Shown: positions 18,369 through 26,691 of the stretch, one piece after another
Numbering within the stretch: the stretch's first letter is position 1
How the letters are laid out: each line of letters begins with the position of its first letter
Assembly (NCBI RefSeq): GCF_040111675.1
Contig: NZ_CP157794.1
Location: forward strand, 1,943,501-2,007,500
Direction: 5' to 3'
Length of the DNA: 64,000 nucleotides
Source: Salinarimonas sp.
GTDB taxonomy: Bacteria; Pseudomonadota; Alphaproteobacteria; Rhizobiales; Beijerinckiaceae
Translations under genes and position numbers: made by a program
The notes under the pieces: generated by a model
Seen by the model: only the letters and a program-made list of their open reading frames with translations
What the model was told of the DNA's origin: nothing
The model's database searches: none

Positions 18369-19007
18369 GTGGACCTGTTGACTTTCGGGCGCGCGGCGCT
18401 CGCCTGCTATTTCACCTTCATCGCCGTCTTCTATACGGCGAAGCTCTTCGCGCTGCGCGCGCGCACCGGGCGCTCGCACCTGGCGAGAGGCCCGCGCGGC
18501 TCGGCGCAGGCCGTCGGGCGCACCTTCTTCAACGTCTTCCGGCTCGCGATCTGGGGCGTGTGCGTCGCCCGCGTGATCGACCCGCGCGTCGACGTCCTCG
18601 TCGGGCGCTTCGATGCGCTCTACACGGCGCCCGTCGTGGCGAGCGGCCTGCTCTTCCTCGTCGCCTCCCTGGCGCTGGTCGTCTACACCCATTCCTACAT
18701 GGCCGAGGACTGGATGACCGGGACGAGCGCCGAGGGTCCGCGCCAGCTCCTCACGGGCGGTCCGTTCGCGGCCATGCGTCATCCGCTCTTCGTCGCCGTG
18801 GCGTTGGGGCAGATCGGGTTCTTCCTGGCGTTGCCGAGCGTCTTCTCGCTCGTGGCGCTTCTCGTCGGCATCAGCGTGCTGCGCATCCAGGCGCACGTGG
18901 AGGATCGCGCCCTCGACGCCCGCTTCGGCTCCGCCTGGCGCGCCTATGCCGAGCGCGTCCCCGCCTTCGCCGTGCCCGGCCCGTTCCGGCGCAGGGCGCG
19001 CGGCTGA
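18369..19007 (+). CDS. Isoprenylcysteine methyltransferase-family (ICMT/PEMT-like) membrane protein
   Basis: A 212-aa membrane protein from the GTG at 18369; a GTG at 18285 would extend it by 28 poorly hydrophobic residues. Five or so membrane helices are present. The C-terminal catalytic-type region reads GGPFAAMRHPLFVAVALGQIGFF, then VEDRALDARFGSAWRAYAERVPAF, the pattern of ICMT and phospholipid methyltransferases (RHP for SAM binding, E and Y-x3-VP at the end). The substrate is unknown; bacterial members often act on lipids or small molecules. acyP follows after 79 bases. Confidence 0.78.
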   Translation: MDLLTFGRAALACYFTFIAVFYTAKLFALRARTGRSHLARGPRGSAQAVGRTFFNVFRLAIWGVCVARVIDPRVDVLVGRFDALYTAPVVASGLLFLVASLALVVYTHSYMAEDWMTGTSAEGPRQLLTGGPFAAMRHPLFVAVALGQIGFFLALPSVFSLVALLVGISVLRIQAHVEDRALDARFGSAWRAYAERVPAFAVPGPFRRRARG

Positions 19008-19086
19008 GGTCGGGGACGTCCCCTTCCGAGAGGGTGGCGGACGCCCTATGTCCCACCGGCCGGACATCGAGCGAGGAGAGACCGCC

Positions 19087-19365
19087 ATGCCCAACAGCGC
19101 CGTACGCGTCGTCGTCTCGGGACAGGTCCACGGCGTGGGCTTTCGCGCCCATGCCGCCGAACGCGCCCGCGAGCTCGGGCTGCGCGGCTACGTCCGGAAC
19201 GTCGAGGACGGGACGGTGGAGAGCGTGGCGGCCGGTCCTGCGGGCGCGGTCGAGGCCTTTCTCGCCGCGCTGCGGTCCGGCCCGCCGGCGGCGCGTGTCT
19301 CGGACCTGTCGGTGGAGGCGCGCGCGCCGGAGACGGTGACGGAGGCGGATTTCCGGGTCCGCTGA
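19087..19365 (+). CDS. acyP: Acylphosphatase
   Basis: A 92-aa enzyme that hydrolyses acyl phosphates. The active-site signature is complete: VSGQVHGVGFR with catalytic Arg near residue 20, and YVRNVEDGTVE with catalytic Asn near 38. The common family pattern has Gln where His15 stands here, a minor variation. The ATG at 19087 was chosen for the well-spaced GGAGAG upstream; an in-frame ATG at 19048 lacks one. Confidence 0.92.
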   Translation: MPNSAVRVVVSGQVHGVGFRAHAAERARELGLRGYVRNVEDGTVESVAAGPAGAVEAFLAALRSGPPAARVSDLSVEARAPETVTEADFRVR

Positions 19366-19456
19366 TCTCGGCGCCGTCTCGCGACGTCTGTTGCCGGCGA
19401 GCAACACACGTCGCGGCCTGACCGTGCTACGCCTCCGGCCTGACAGGAGGCGACTC

Positions 19457-19636
19457 ATGAACGACGATGAGACGGACCGCCGGGACGACCGGGCCCGTGC
19501 CGAGACCGAGTCCGAGCGCCCCGCGGTCGTGGCCTACGATCCGTATTTCCCCGCGTCGCGTGGTGTCGGGGACGGCGATCGGCTGGTGCCGTTCGATCCG
19601 TATTTCTCGAGCGACGGGTCCAGCGATTTCGATTGA
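19457..19636 (+). CDS. Small acidic protein with two DPYF motifs, unknown
   Basis: A 59-aa very acidic and hydrophilic protein starting MNDDETDRRDD, with an AGGAGG ribosome-binding site seven bases ahead. Two copies of a short motif stand out: VVAYDPYFPASRGVGDG and LVPFDPYFSSDGSSD, sharing V-x2-(Y/F)DPYF-x-S. The rest looks disordered. No family is recognised. It lies between acyP and an exported protein, upstream of the ECF sigma/anti-sigma pair. The repeated aromatic motif suggests a peptide that docks to a partner; this is inference. Confidence 0.6.
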   Translation: MNDDETDRRDDRARAETESERPAVVAYDPYFPASRGVGDGDRLVPFDPYFSSDGSSDFD

Positions 19637-19735
19637 GCGCGATTTCGCGCGGTTTCGTCGCGAACTGTCGCGGCGGCGCGAACCGGACGATAAGAGGTCG
19701 CGCGCACGGTGCGTGGGTTTCGACAGGAGGCTCAC

Positions 19736-20158
19736 GTGAAAACCGTCATCGCAACCGCTCTCGCCGCTGCGTTCGCCGTCTCCCTCGCCGGCCCGGCGTC
19801 GGCGTCCGACGCCTTGCGCTTCATCCTGATGGATCGAGCGGCCACGGCCGAGCCGACCGCGCCGACGAGCGAGCCGGCCGCGGAGAACCCGCTGGCGGGC
19901 CTGTTCGGAGCCGAATTCGGCGAGGCCGTCTCCGCGCTCGCCCGGGACCGGGGCGATCTGAGCGGAGGCGCGTTCGGTCATACGGTGTCCGAAGCGGCGT
20001 CCTCTCGCAACGGCCGCGGCAGCCGCGACGGCGCCGACGAGTCCGGCGCCGCCGAGACGGCCGACGCCGGCGACGACGGCAGCGCCGGCGATAACGGCAA
20101 CGGCGGCGGCGGCAACGGCAACGGCAACGGCGGCGGCAACGGCAACGGTCGTTCCTGA
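19736..20158 (+). CDS. Exported protein with Gly/Asn-rich tail, unknown
   Basis: A 140-aa protein from a GTG with GACAGGAGG upstream, nearly the same leader as the preceding small gene. A Sec signal peptide covers about residues 1-23 (KTVIATALAAAFAVSLAGPASA). The middle is Ala/Glu-rich with a possible amphipathic helix (LAGLFGAEFGEAVSALARD). The tail is a low-complexity Asp/Ala then Gly/Asn run. No domain is recognised. Context suggests an envelope protein, possibly controlled by the neighbouring ECF sigma factor. Confidence 0.6.
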   Translation: MKTVIATALAAAFAVSLAGPASASDALRFILMDRAATAEPTAPTSEPAAENPLAGLFGAEFGEAVSALARDRGDLSGGAFGHTVSEAASSRNGRGSRDGADESGAAETADAGDDGSAGDNGNGGGGNGNGNGGGNGNGRS

Positions 20159-20257
20159 CGCCGCGCTCCCGACGCCGTGAGCGATGCTCACGCGCGCGCT
20201 CACGCCGATGTGCGCGCTCCCCACGGTCGTGTGAGGACACCAAGACCGGTTTCGGGT

Positions 20258-20283
20258 GTAACAGGGAGACCTCTCGTCACGAA
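20258..20283 (+). promoter_or_regulatory. Candidate ECF (SigF-type) promoter of the sigma factor gene
   Basis: GTAACA (20258-20263) and CGAA (20280-20283) are separated by exactly 16 bases. This resembles the GTAACC-N16-CGAA pattern I recall for Caulobacter SigF promoters. Its place just before the ECF gene suggests autoregulation. A start about seven bases after CGAA would fall near 20290, giving an almost leaderless mRNA with ATG at 20296. Confidence 0.5.
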
Positions 20284-20295
20284 GAGGGGTCAGCC

Positions 20296-20850
20296 ATGAC
20301 AAATCCGGTCGAGACACATTGGTCGTCCCTCATGCGCGCCGCCAATCGCGGCGACGAGGGTGCGTACCGCCGGCTCCTGGCCGAGCTCGCTCCCGCCATC
20401 CGGGCGAAGATCCGGGCGAAGGGGGCGCGCTACGGCCTGTCGGGGGCGGACGTCGAGGACGCGGTGCAGGAGACCCTGCTCGCAATCCACGTCAAGCGCC
20501 AGACCTGGCGCGAGGACGAGCCGATCCGTCCCTGGGTGTTCGCCATCGCCGGCTACAAGATCGTCGATCAGATGCGCCGCCGGTATCGGCACGCCGAAGT
20601 CGACATCTCGGACTTCACCGAGATCCTGCCGGCCGAGGCCGAAGAGGATCCGACCGTCGCCTCCGACATGGATCGCGTCGTGGGGCGCCTTTCGGGCCGT
20701 GCGGGCGAGATCGTCCGCGCCATCGGCATGGAGGGCGCGAGCGTCGCGGAGGCCTCTCAGCGCTTCGGGATGACCGAGGGCGCGGTGCGGGTCGCCCTGC
20801 ACAGAGGCTTGCGCAAGCTGGCCGATCTACGAGCGAGCATGGTGGGATGA
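20296..20850 (+). CDS. ECF RNA polymerase sigma factor (SigF-like)
   Basis: A 184-aa ECF sigma factor. Region 2 covers about residues 25-95 (DVEDAVQETLLAIH, RPWVFAIAGYKIVDQMRRR). Region 4 carries the helix-turn-helix SVAEASQRFGMTEGAVRVALHRGLRKL. Pairing with an NrsF-type anti-sigma gene whose first ATG overlaps its stop places it in the SigF/NrsF group, which answers heavy-metal or oxidative stress in Caulobacter. A matching promoter lies just upstream. Confidence 0.92.
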   Translation: MTNPVETHWSSLMRAANRGDEGAYRRLLAELAPAIRAKIRAKGARYGLSGADVEDAVQETLLAIHVKRQTWREDEPIRPWVFAIAGYKIVDQMRRRYRHAEVDISDFTEILPAEAEEDPTVASDMDRVVGRLSGRAGEIVRAIGMEGASVAEASQRFGMTEGAVRVALHRGLRKLADLRASMVG

Positions 20851-20861
20851 GGACGATCGAG

Positions 20862-21497
20862 ATGCGAACCCAGGACCTGATCGACACGCTTGCCGCGGAC
20901 CTCAAGCCGCAGAAGCCTTTCGCCGCCGCGCTCGCCCCCGCGCTCGCGCTCGGCTTCGCCGTCAGCGCCGCTCTGTTCCTGACGATGCTCGGGCCGCGTC
21001 CCGACTTCGTCGCGGCCCTGGAGAGCGCGCGCTTCCTGGCGAAGCCGACGGTCGCCCTGCTTCTCGCCGCCGCCGCGCTCGGGCTCGCCGCGCGCCTCGC
21101 CCGGCCGGGCGCGCCCGCCTCCGGCTGGGGGCTCGCGCTCCTCGCCGCGCCGGTGGCCGCGATCCTGTTCTCGGCGGTCGAGCTCTCCGTCCTGCCCGCG
21201 AGCCTCTGGAGCGCGGCCTGGATCGGCCAGAACGCCGTCTTCTGCCTCGTCGCCATTCCCGTCCTGGCGATGCCGACGCTCGCCGGGCTGATCTACGCCC
21301 TGCGGCGGGGCGCGCCGCTGCGTCCCCGACTCGCCGGGGCGGTCGCCGGCCTCGCGTCCGCAGGTCTCGCGGCGAGCCTCTACGCCACCTACTGCCCCGA
21401 CGACAGCCCGCTCTTCGTCGCCACCTGGTACACGGGCGCGGCTCTGATCACGGCCGGGGTCGGCGCGCTCGCCGGAAAGCGCTGGCTGCGCTGGTGA
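20862..21497 (+). CDS. nrsF: NrsF-type anti-sigma factor (DUF1109)
   Basis: A 211-aa membrane anti-sigma factor of the DUF1109/NrsF family. It starts MRTQDLIDTLAADLKP, the usual family opening, and has six predicted helices. The conserved Cys-containing loop CPDDSPLFVATWYTGA before the last helix is thought to sense stress. The start at 20862 fits the family and has GAGG nine bases upstream. The ATG at 20847 overlapping the sigma stop is an alternative that adds five residues. It would hold the sigma factor at the membrane until stress. Confidence 0.9.
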   Translation: MRTQDLIDTLAADLKPQKPFAAALAPALALGFAVSAALFLTMLGPRPDFVAALESARFLAKPTVALLLAAAALGLAARLARPGAPASGWGLALLAAPVAAILFSAVELSVLPASLWSAAWIGQNAVFCLVAIPVLAMPTLAGLIYALRRGAPLRPRLAGAVAGLASAGLAASLYATYCPDDSPLFVATWYTGAALITAGVGALAGKRWLRW

Positions 21498-21509
21498 GCG
21501 CCTCGGGCG

Positions 21510-21540
21510 GCGATCGGCCTCGTCTTCGGAGGCCGGTCGC
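21510..21540. terminator. Bidirectional terminator hairpin
   Basis: GCGATCGGCCTC (21510-21521) pairs with GAGGCCGGTCGC (21529-21540), twelve pairs with one G-T and a seven-base loop. It sits in the 52-bp gap between the convergent nrsF and histidine kinase genes, so it probably serves both. Confidence 0.65.
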
Positions 21541-21549
21541 GCCGGGGTC

Positions 21550-22548
21550 TCAGGCCAGGATGCGCCGCCCGAGCGGCATGACGATCCGGCAGACGACGCC
21601 CTGCGGCCCGACCTCGAACGTCACCTCGGCCTCGAGCTCGTAGGGCAGGGTGCGGGTGAGGAGCTCGGTGCCGAAGCCGTCGCGGACCGGACGCTCGGGA
21701 TCGGGCGCGACACCGGTCTCCCGCCACACGAGGGTGAGCACCGCAGGCTCCTTGCGGCGCTCGATCGACCAGGTCACCGAGACCGCGCCGTCGCCGCCGC
21801 CCGCGAGCGCGCCGTACTTCACCGAGTTCGTCGCCAGCTCGTGGATGGCCAGCGTGAGCGCCTCCGCCGCCTTGTAGCGCAGGTTGACCTTCGGCCCGCC
21901 GATCCTCACGCGGCCGCCTTCCCGTGCGGCGCAGGCGGTCAGCTCCTCGGCCACGAGGTATTCCAGGTCCACGCCGCCTGCCGGATCGCGGGTGAGATGC
22001 GCCTGCGTGCGGGCGAAGGCGTTGAGCCGCCCCTCGAAGTGCGAGGCGAAGTCGGCGACGGTCTCCGCCGTCTCCCCGGTGCGCCGGGCGATGGAGCGGA
22101 CGATCGAGAGCATGTTGCGCACGCGGTGCTGCAGCTCGCCCATCAGGATCTTCTGGTGCTCCTGCAGGCGGCGCAGGTCGTCGACGTCGGTCGAGGCGCC
22201 GAACCATTCCGGCTCGCCGCTCGCGTCGTCCGAGATGGCCGTCGCCCGCGTCTGGAACCAGCGATACGCGCCCGTGCCGCCCTCGCGCAGCCGGTGCTCG
22301 ACGCTGAGCGCGCCCGCCTGCGGAGCCGTATCCCAGGCATGCTCGACGGCCTCTCGGTCGTCTGGATGAACCGCGGCGAGCCAGCCGCGGCCCTGGCTCT
22401 CCTCCGCCGACAGGCCGGTGAAGGCGATCCATTGCGGGCCGCACCAGGTCCACTCGCCCGCACCTCGGGCGCGCCAGACCAGCTGCGGAAGGTTCTCGAG
22501 GAGAACCTTCAGCCTCGCCTCGGTGTCGTCCTGCCGGCGTTCCGCCAT
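21550..22548 (-). CDS. PAS domain HWE-family histidine kinase
   Basis: A 332-aa soluble sensor kinase. One PAS fold covers about residues 12-130 (LENLPQLVWRARGAGEWTWCGPQWIAFTG, VHPDDRE, YRWFQTRATAI). Then comes the HWE/HisKA_2 dimerisation helix ELQHRVRNMLSIVRSIARRT with phospho-His near 141, and an ATPase domain with HELATNSVKYGAL and DGFGTELLTRTLPYELE. It has no membrane segment or receiver domain. In alphaproteobacteria such kinases often respond to light, redox or general stress. It follows the interrupted Crp/Fnr gene by ten bases and was probably co-transcribed with it. Confidence 0.9.
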   Translation of the reverse strand: MAERRQDDTEARLKVLLENLPQLVWRARGAGEWTWCGPQWIAFTGLSAEESQGRGWLAAVHPDDREAVEHAWDTAPQAGALSVEHRLREGGTGAYRWFQTRATAISDDASGEPEWFGASTDVDDLRRLQEHQKILMGELQHRVRNMLSIVRSIARRTGETAETVADFASHFEGRLNAFARTQAHLTRDPAGGVDLEYLVAEELTACAAREGGRVRIGGPKVNLRYKAAEALTLAIHELATNSVKYGALAGGGDGAVSVTWSIERRKEPAVLTLVWRETGVAPDPERPVRDGFGTELLTRTLPYELEAEVTFEVGPQGVVCRIVMPLGRRILA

Positions 22549-22558
22549 CAAGCCCTCC

Positions 22559-23347
22559 TCAGCTCTCGCCGCCCGCGGCGAGCGCGCCGAGGAAGAAGGG
22601 CGGCTGCTCCGCATCCGTCTGCGTCGCGCGCGACGCTTCCTCCAGATGCAAGTAGCCGGGCGCGAACAGCGCGACGCTCTGCAGACCCTCGAGATCATGG
22701 ATCGTCAGGTGCTTGCCGCGCAAGGTGATCAGGTTGGAGGCCCGCAATTCTTGAAGCGTCCGATTCACGTGGACGGCGGAGATGCCGATCGCGTCCGCGA
22801 GCATGGCCTGGGTGACCGGCAGCTCGCAATTGCGGCCGTGGGACATCCCGATGGCGCGCAGGCGGAAGTAGAGCTCGCAGATCAGGTGGGCCATGCGCTC
22901 GAGCGCCGTGCGCTGGCCCAGATTGACGGTCCATTCCCGTTGCAGGGCGTGGCCCGCGAGATCCGATCAGGCGAACGCCTGCGCCAGACGGGGGCTCGCC
23001 CGAAGCAGCTCCGCCAGCCGGGCCGGCGCGATCTCGGCGACGGTGACGGCCGTGATCGCGCCGAGGCTGTGATCCGCGCGGGCGAGAAGCAGCGCCTGCT
23101 GCTCGCAGAGATCGCCGGGCAGGGCGAAGGAGAGGATCTGACGGCGTCCGTCCTCGAGCGACTTGTAGCGCATCGCCCAGCCGTCGAGGAGGAGATTGAG
23201 GCCGCGTGTGCGATCGCCCTCCCGCGACACGTCCTCGCGCGGGCCGACGCGCCGCGTGCGTTCCCGGGAGACGTCGTCGAGCAGCCGCTCGTCCTCGCGG
23301 GTCAGCGGCGCGTAATGCGCGAGGCGTCTGACGAGCGGATTGCTCAT
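22559..23347 (-). pseudogene. Crp/Fnr-family regulator interrupted by an in-frame TGA
   Basis: Two halves of one regulator lie in the same frame, separated by a single TGA at 22967-22969. The N-terminal part starts MSNPLVRRLAHYAPLT at 23347 and has the cyclic-nucleotide-type fold (NLLLDGWAMRYKSLEDGRRQILSFALPGDL). After the stop, the frame continues SDLAGHALQREWTVNLGQRTALERMAHLICELYFRLR and a winged helix with QAMLADAIGISAVHVNRTLQELRASNLITL. Relatives usually have Trp near this point, so TGG to TGA is the likely change. It could be a true pseudogene, a base-call error, or read-through. No frameshift is needed. Confidence 0.82.
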
Positions 23348-23515
23348 GAGGCCACCGCCGGAGCGCCGAGTGCTTCGCCACGAGTTTCGACCATACGCAT
23401 ACGCCGCCTCCGCTTCTGGGGTGGTCCGACCTCGCCGACCCGCCACGCCTCCCTTTCGTAGTGTCGGTCCGAACTAAATCGATTGCAATCAGGCTTATGG
23501 TCGAATACTTGTTGT

Positions 23516-23860
23516 TTATACACGTATTTCGCGCGTTCTTGTGTCGATCGCCCGCAACGGGGGTGCGATCCCGGCATCGGCCAGAAAGAGGTAGTAGCCT
23601 GTGAGCCGCACGCCGTGACGCGCGGCATCCGGATCGAAACCGCGCGGCGCACCCGCCGGATTGTCCAGCCGACCGCCGAAATCCCACGCATCGCCGATGA
23701 TGAAGGCCGGGACCGGGTAGTGTTCCGGCACCGCGCAGTACAAATCCGGCTCATTTCGCCGCCGGAACAAATTGTACGCCAGCTGATCGCGACTTTGCGA
23801 AGTATTGCGCTTTGTTAAAGAAAAAGAGACGACGTTCATCTTCCCCACCGCCGTAGACAT
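23516..23860 (-). CDS. Small conserved protein of Hyphomicrobiales, unknown function
   Basis: A protein of about 114 aa from ATG 23860, or 107 aa from ATG 23839. It contains the distinctive core LAYNLFRRRNEPDLYCAVPEHYPVPAFIIGDAWDFGGRLDN, then GFDPDAARHGVRLTGYYLFLAD. I recall similar short proteins in Bradyrhizobium and Methylobacterium relatives, without function. There is no signal peptide or membrane helix. It sits in a less GC-rich stretch upstream of the interrupted regulator, and its TAA stop is unusual for this genome. A longer frame upstream to 24043 is not supported. Confidence 0.65.
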   Translation of the reverse strand: MSTAVGKMNVVSFSLTKRNTSQSRDQLAYNLFRRRNEPDLYCAVPEHYPVPAFIIGDAWDFGGRLDNPAGAPRGFDPDAARHGVRLTGYYLFLADAGIAPPLRAIDTRTREIRV

Positions 23861-24061
23861 CGCGCCCCCAGTGCGTTTCGATTGATAGAGAACTGACGGA
23901 AGCGTTCCACAACATACGTTAGATCGTTCGGGGGTACGGAGTCGTACGGGGATGCCCGTCCGCTGTCGAACCCTTGCGACGAGCGTGGCTAGAACTTCCT
24001 CGGGGCTCGCACGTTCCGAGCGATCCCGCGGCCTGCGCCGCACCTTCGAGAGGAGATCGTC

Positions 24062-24256
24062 ATGCGAACGACCCCGACCCGAGCGGCTTGGCTCGCGCTC
24101 GTCGCGGCGCTCGGCTTCGGCCTCGCCGCCTGCACCACCACCGAGGAGCGGATCGGCGGCGCGGCCGCCGGAGCCGCGGTGGCCGGCCCCGTCGGCGCGG
24201 GCGTCGGCGTCCTGGCGGGCCCGCCGGTGGCCGAGCAGGCGGAGCGCTCCTTCTGA
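24062..24256 (+). CDS. Small lipoprotein with Gly/Ala-rich helix
   Basis: A 64-aa protein with a lipoprotein signal: a charged start, a hydrophobic core and the lipobox LAAC near residue 24. The mature part (TTTEERIGGAAAGAAVAGPVGAGVGVLAGPPVAEQ) is Gly/Ala-rich and resembles glycine-zipper lipoproteins that insert into or stabilise membranes. A GAGGAG ribosome-binding site lies six bases ahead. Function unknown. Confidence 0.72.
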   Translation: MRTTPTRAAWLALVAALGFGLAACTTTEERIGGAAAGAAVAGPVGAGVGVLAGPPVAEQAERSF

Positions 24257-24357
24257 CGAGGTCGCTCCGGGAGCGGAAAGCGGCGGTTTTCGGCTTCACC
24301 TGAGGCGCGGGCGTTGGTAGAGACCCGACGAACCATTCGCCGGGAGCCCGCGCCGCC

Positions 24358-25215
24358 ATGACCACGTCCCAGACCGCCCTCGCCGAGCTCGAGCGCACCA
24401 TCGACGCCGCCTTCGAGGATCGCGCCGCGATCGACGCCCAGACCGGCGGCCCCGTGCGCGAGGCCGTCGAGGAGGCCCTCGCCGCCCTCGATTCCGGCCG
24501 CGCCCGCGTCGCCGAGAAGGTCGGCGAGGACTGGGTGGTGCATCAGTGGCTGAAGAAGGCCGTGCTGCTCTCGTTTCGCCTCAACGACATGGCGGTGATC
24601 GCGGGCGGCCCCGGCGGCGCCGTCTGGTGGGACAAGGTCGCCTCGAAGTTCGACGGCTGGGACGCCGGCCGCTTCAAGGAGGCCGGCTTCCGCGCCGTGC
24701 CGAATTGCGTCGTGCGCCGCGGGGCGTTCGTCGCCAAGAACGTCGTGCTGATGCCCTCCTTCGTCAATCTCGGCGCCTATGTCGACGAGGGCACGATGGT
24801 GGACACCTGGGCCACCGTCGGGTCCTGCGCGCAGATCGGCAAGAACGTGCATCTCTCCGGCGGCGTCGGCATCGGCGGCGTGCTGGAGCCGCTCCAGGCG
24901 AACCCGACCATCATCGAGGACGATTGCTTCATCGGCGCGCGCTCCGAGGTGGTCGAGGGCGTGATCGTCGGCCAGGGCTCGGTGCTCTCGATGGGCGTGT
25001 TCATCTCGGCCTCGACCAAGATCATCGACCGCGAGACCGGCGAGGTCTTCCGGGGCAAGGTGCCGCCCTATTCGGTGGTGGTGCCGGGCGCGCTGCCCGG
25101 CAAGCCGCTGCCCGACGGCTCGCCCGGCCCCTCGCTCGCCTGCGCCGTCATCGTCAAGCGCGTCGACGCGCAGACGCGCGCCAAGACCGCGGTGAACGAG
25201 CTCCTGCGCGACTGA
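24358..25215 (+). CDS. dapD: Tetrahydrodipicolinate N-succinyltransferase
   Basis: Transfers a succinyl group from succinyl-CoA to tetrahydrodipicolinate in the succinylase branch of lysine and diaminopimelate synthesis. The 285-aa length is standard. The N-terminal domain has [14 protein letters not shown]; the left-handed beta-helix of hexapeptide repeats covers about residues 120-230 ([40 protein letters not shown]). It is followed after eight bases by dapE, the later step of the same branch. Confidence 0.96.
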   Translation: MTTSQTALAELERTIDAAFEDRAAIDAQTGGPVREAVEEALAALDSGRARVAEKVGEDWVVHQWLKKAVLLSFRLNDMAVIAGGPGGAVWWDKVASKFDGWDAGRFKEAGFRAVPNCVVRRGAFVAKNVVLMPSFVNLGAYVDEGTMVDTWATVGSCAQIGKNVHLSGGVGIGGVLEPLQANPTIIEDDCFIGARSEVVEGVIVGQGSVLSMGVFISASTKIIDRETGEVFRGKVPPYSVVVPGALPGKPLPDGSPGPSLACAVIVKRVDAQTRAKTAVNELLRD

Positions 25216-25223
25216 GCGCCCCA

Positions 25224-26384
25224 ATGGACCCGCGCTCCGCAATCGACCTCGCCCAGGCGCTGATCCGCTGCCGCTCCGTCACGCCGGCGGAGGGCGGCGC
25301 CCTCGCGCTCCTCGCCGACCTGCTGCGCGAGGCGGGCTTCTCGGTGGAGCGCCCGGTCTTCTCCGCCCCCGGCACGCCGGACGTGGAGAACCTGTACGCC
25401 CGGCTCGGCACGCAGGCGCCCGTCCTCGTGCTGGCCGGCCATACCGACGTCGTGCCGCCGGGAGACGAGGGCCGCTGGACGCATCCGCCCTTCTCCGGCG
25501 AGATCGTGGACGGCGTGCTCTACGGGCGCGGCGCGGTGGACATGAAGGGCGGCATCGCCGCCATGCTCGCCGCGGCGCTCCGCTTCGCCGCCGAGAACCC
25601 GGGCTTCGCGGGCTCCATCGCCGTCCTGATCACCGGCGACGAGGAGGGGCCGGCGATCAACGGCACGGTGAAGCTGCTCGATTGGGCGAAGGTGCGCGGA
25701 GAGCGTTTCGACGCCTGCATCCTGGGCGAGCCGACCAACCCCGAGCGGCTCGGCGACATGATCAAGATCGGCCGGCGCGGCTCGCTCTCGGGCTCCGTCG
25801 TCGTCCACGGCAAGCAGGGCCACGTCGCCTATCCGCACCTCGCCGAGAACCCGATCGACGGCATGGTGCGCCTCCTCGCCGCGCTGAAGGCGACGCCCCT
25901 GGACCACGGGACCGAGCGCTTCGACGCCTCGAACCTCGAGATCACGACGCTCGACGTCGGCAACCCGGCGACGAACGTCGTTCCGGGCGAGGCGCGCGCC
26001 GCCTTCAACATCCGCTTCAACGACCTCTGGACGCCGCAGACCCTGGAAGCCGAGATCCGCGGCCGGCTGGAGGCCGCGGCGGGGAACGCCGTGCGCTGGG
26101 ACGCGACCTTCGAGGAGACCAACGCGGTGGCCTTCCTCACCGAGCCGAACGCGTTCGTCGGCTTCGTGCAGGAGGCGATCGAGGCCGAGACCGGCCTGCG
26201 CCCCGCGCTCTCGACCACCGGCGGCACCTCGGACGCGCGCTTCATCAAGGACCATTGCCCGGTGATCGAGTTCGGCCTCGTCGGCCAGACCATGCACCAG
26301 ATCGACGAGCGCGTGCCGGTGGCCGATCTCGAGCGGCTGTCGGGGATCTACGAGCGGGTGATGGGGCGGTTCTTCGGGGCTTGA
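25224..26384 (+). CDS. dapE: Succinyl-diaminopimelate desuccinylase
   Basis: Zinc peptidase-family enzyme that removes succinate from N-succinyl-LL-diaminopimelate. The 386-aa product shows [12 protein letters not shown] (zinc-binding His and catalytic Asp), [15 protein letters not shown] (bridging Asp), [13 protein letters not shown] (catalytic Glu-Glu) and, at the end, [11 protein letters not shown] (zinc His). The ATG at 25224 follows dapD directly; the frame upstream is only a shadow of dapD. It forms a two-gene operon with dapD. Confidence 0.96.
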   Translation: MDPRSAIDLAQALIRCRSVTPAEGGALALLADLLREAGFSVERPVFSAPGTPDVENLYARLGTQAPVLVLAGHTDVVPPGDEGRWTHPPFSGEIVDGVLYGRGAVDMKGGIAAMLAAALRFAAENPGFAGSIAVLITGDEEGPAINGTVKLLDWAKVRGERFDACILGEPTNPERLGDMIKIGRRGSLSGSVVVHGKQGHVAYPHLAENPIDGMVRLLAALKATPLDHGTERFDASNLEITTLDVGNPATNVVPGEARAAFNIRFNDLWTPQTLEAEIRGRLEAAAGNAVRWDATFEETNAVAFLTEPNAFVGFVQEAIEAETGLRPALSTTGGTSDARFIKDHCPVIEFGLVGQTMHQIDERVPVADLERLSGIYERVMGRFFGA

Positions 26385-26403
26385 GCTCGCCCCTTCGCGC
26401 GCG

Positions 26404-26691
26404 TTGCACTTGCGCCATCTATCGACTATGCATCGAGCGCCGACGGAGTGCGGGCCGGTGAGTGAGGGATCGACCAGCGACAAACTCGGCCGGGAAGAGC
26501 ACGTCCTGCCGACGGCAAATCTCACGGCCGTCGAACTCGCTGAGGCTCACCGCCGGCTCGATGCGCTGCCCGACGATTGCTTCGATCACTTGAAGGATGG
26601 CCCGGACTGGCCGTCGGACCGCCCGGAGCTGCTCGGCCCCCGGGAAGACGAGCGGGGGTGCCCTTCCGCTCAGGTCGCATCCTCGCGGTAA
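26404..26691 (+). CDS. Possible small hypothetical protein
   Basis: A frame of up to 95 codons between dapE and the convergent truA, overlapping the end of truA by 22 bases. The middle (VLPTANLTAVELAEAHRRLDALPDDCFDHLKDGPDWP) looks protein-like and helical. There is no strong ribosome-binding site and no recognised family. Nothing else fills this 285-bp gap. It may be spurious. Confidence 0.3.
   Translation: MHLRHLSTMHRAPTECGPVSEGSTSDKLGREEHVLPTANLTAVELAEAHRRLDALPDDCFDHLKDGPDWPSDRPELLGPREDERGCPSAQVASSR

Noticed and set aside
23516-24043. Longer version of the small conserved protein starting at 24043
   Set aside because: The first 61 codons have shadow-like composition and lie over the region upstream of the lipoprotein gene. 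The conserved part begins near 23860.
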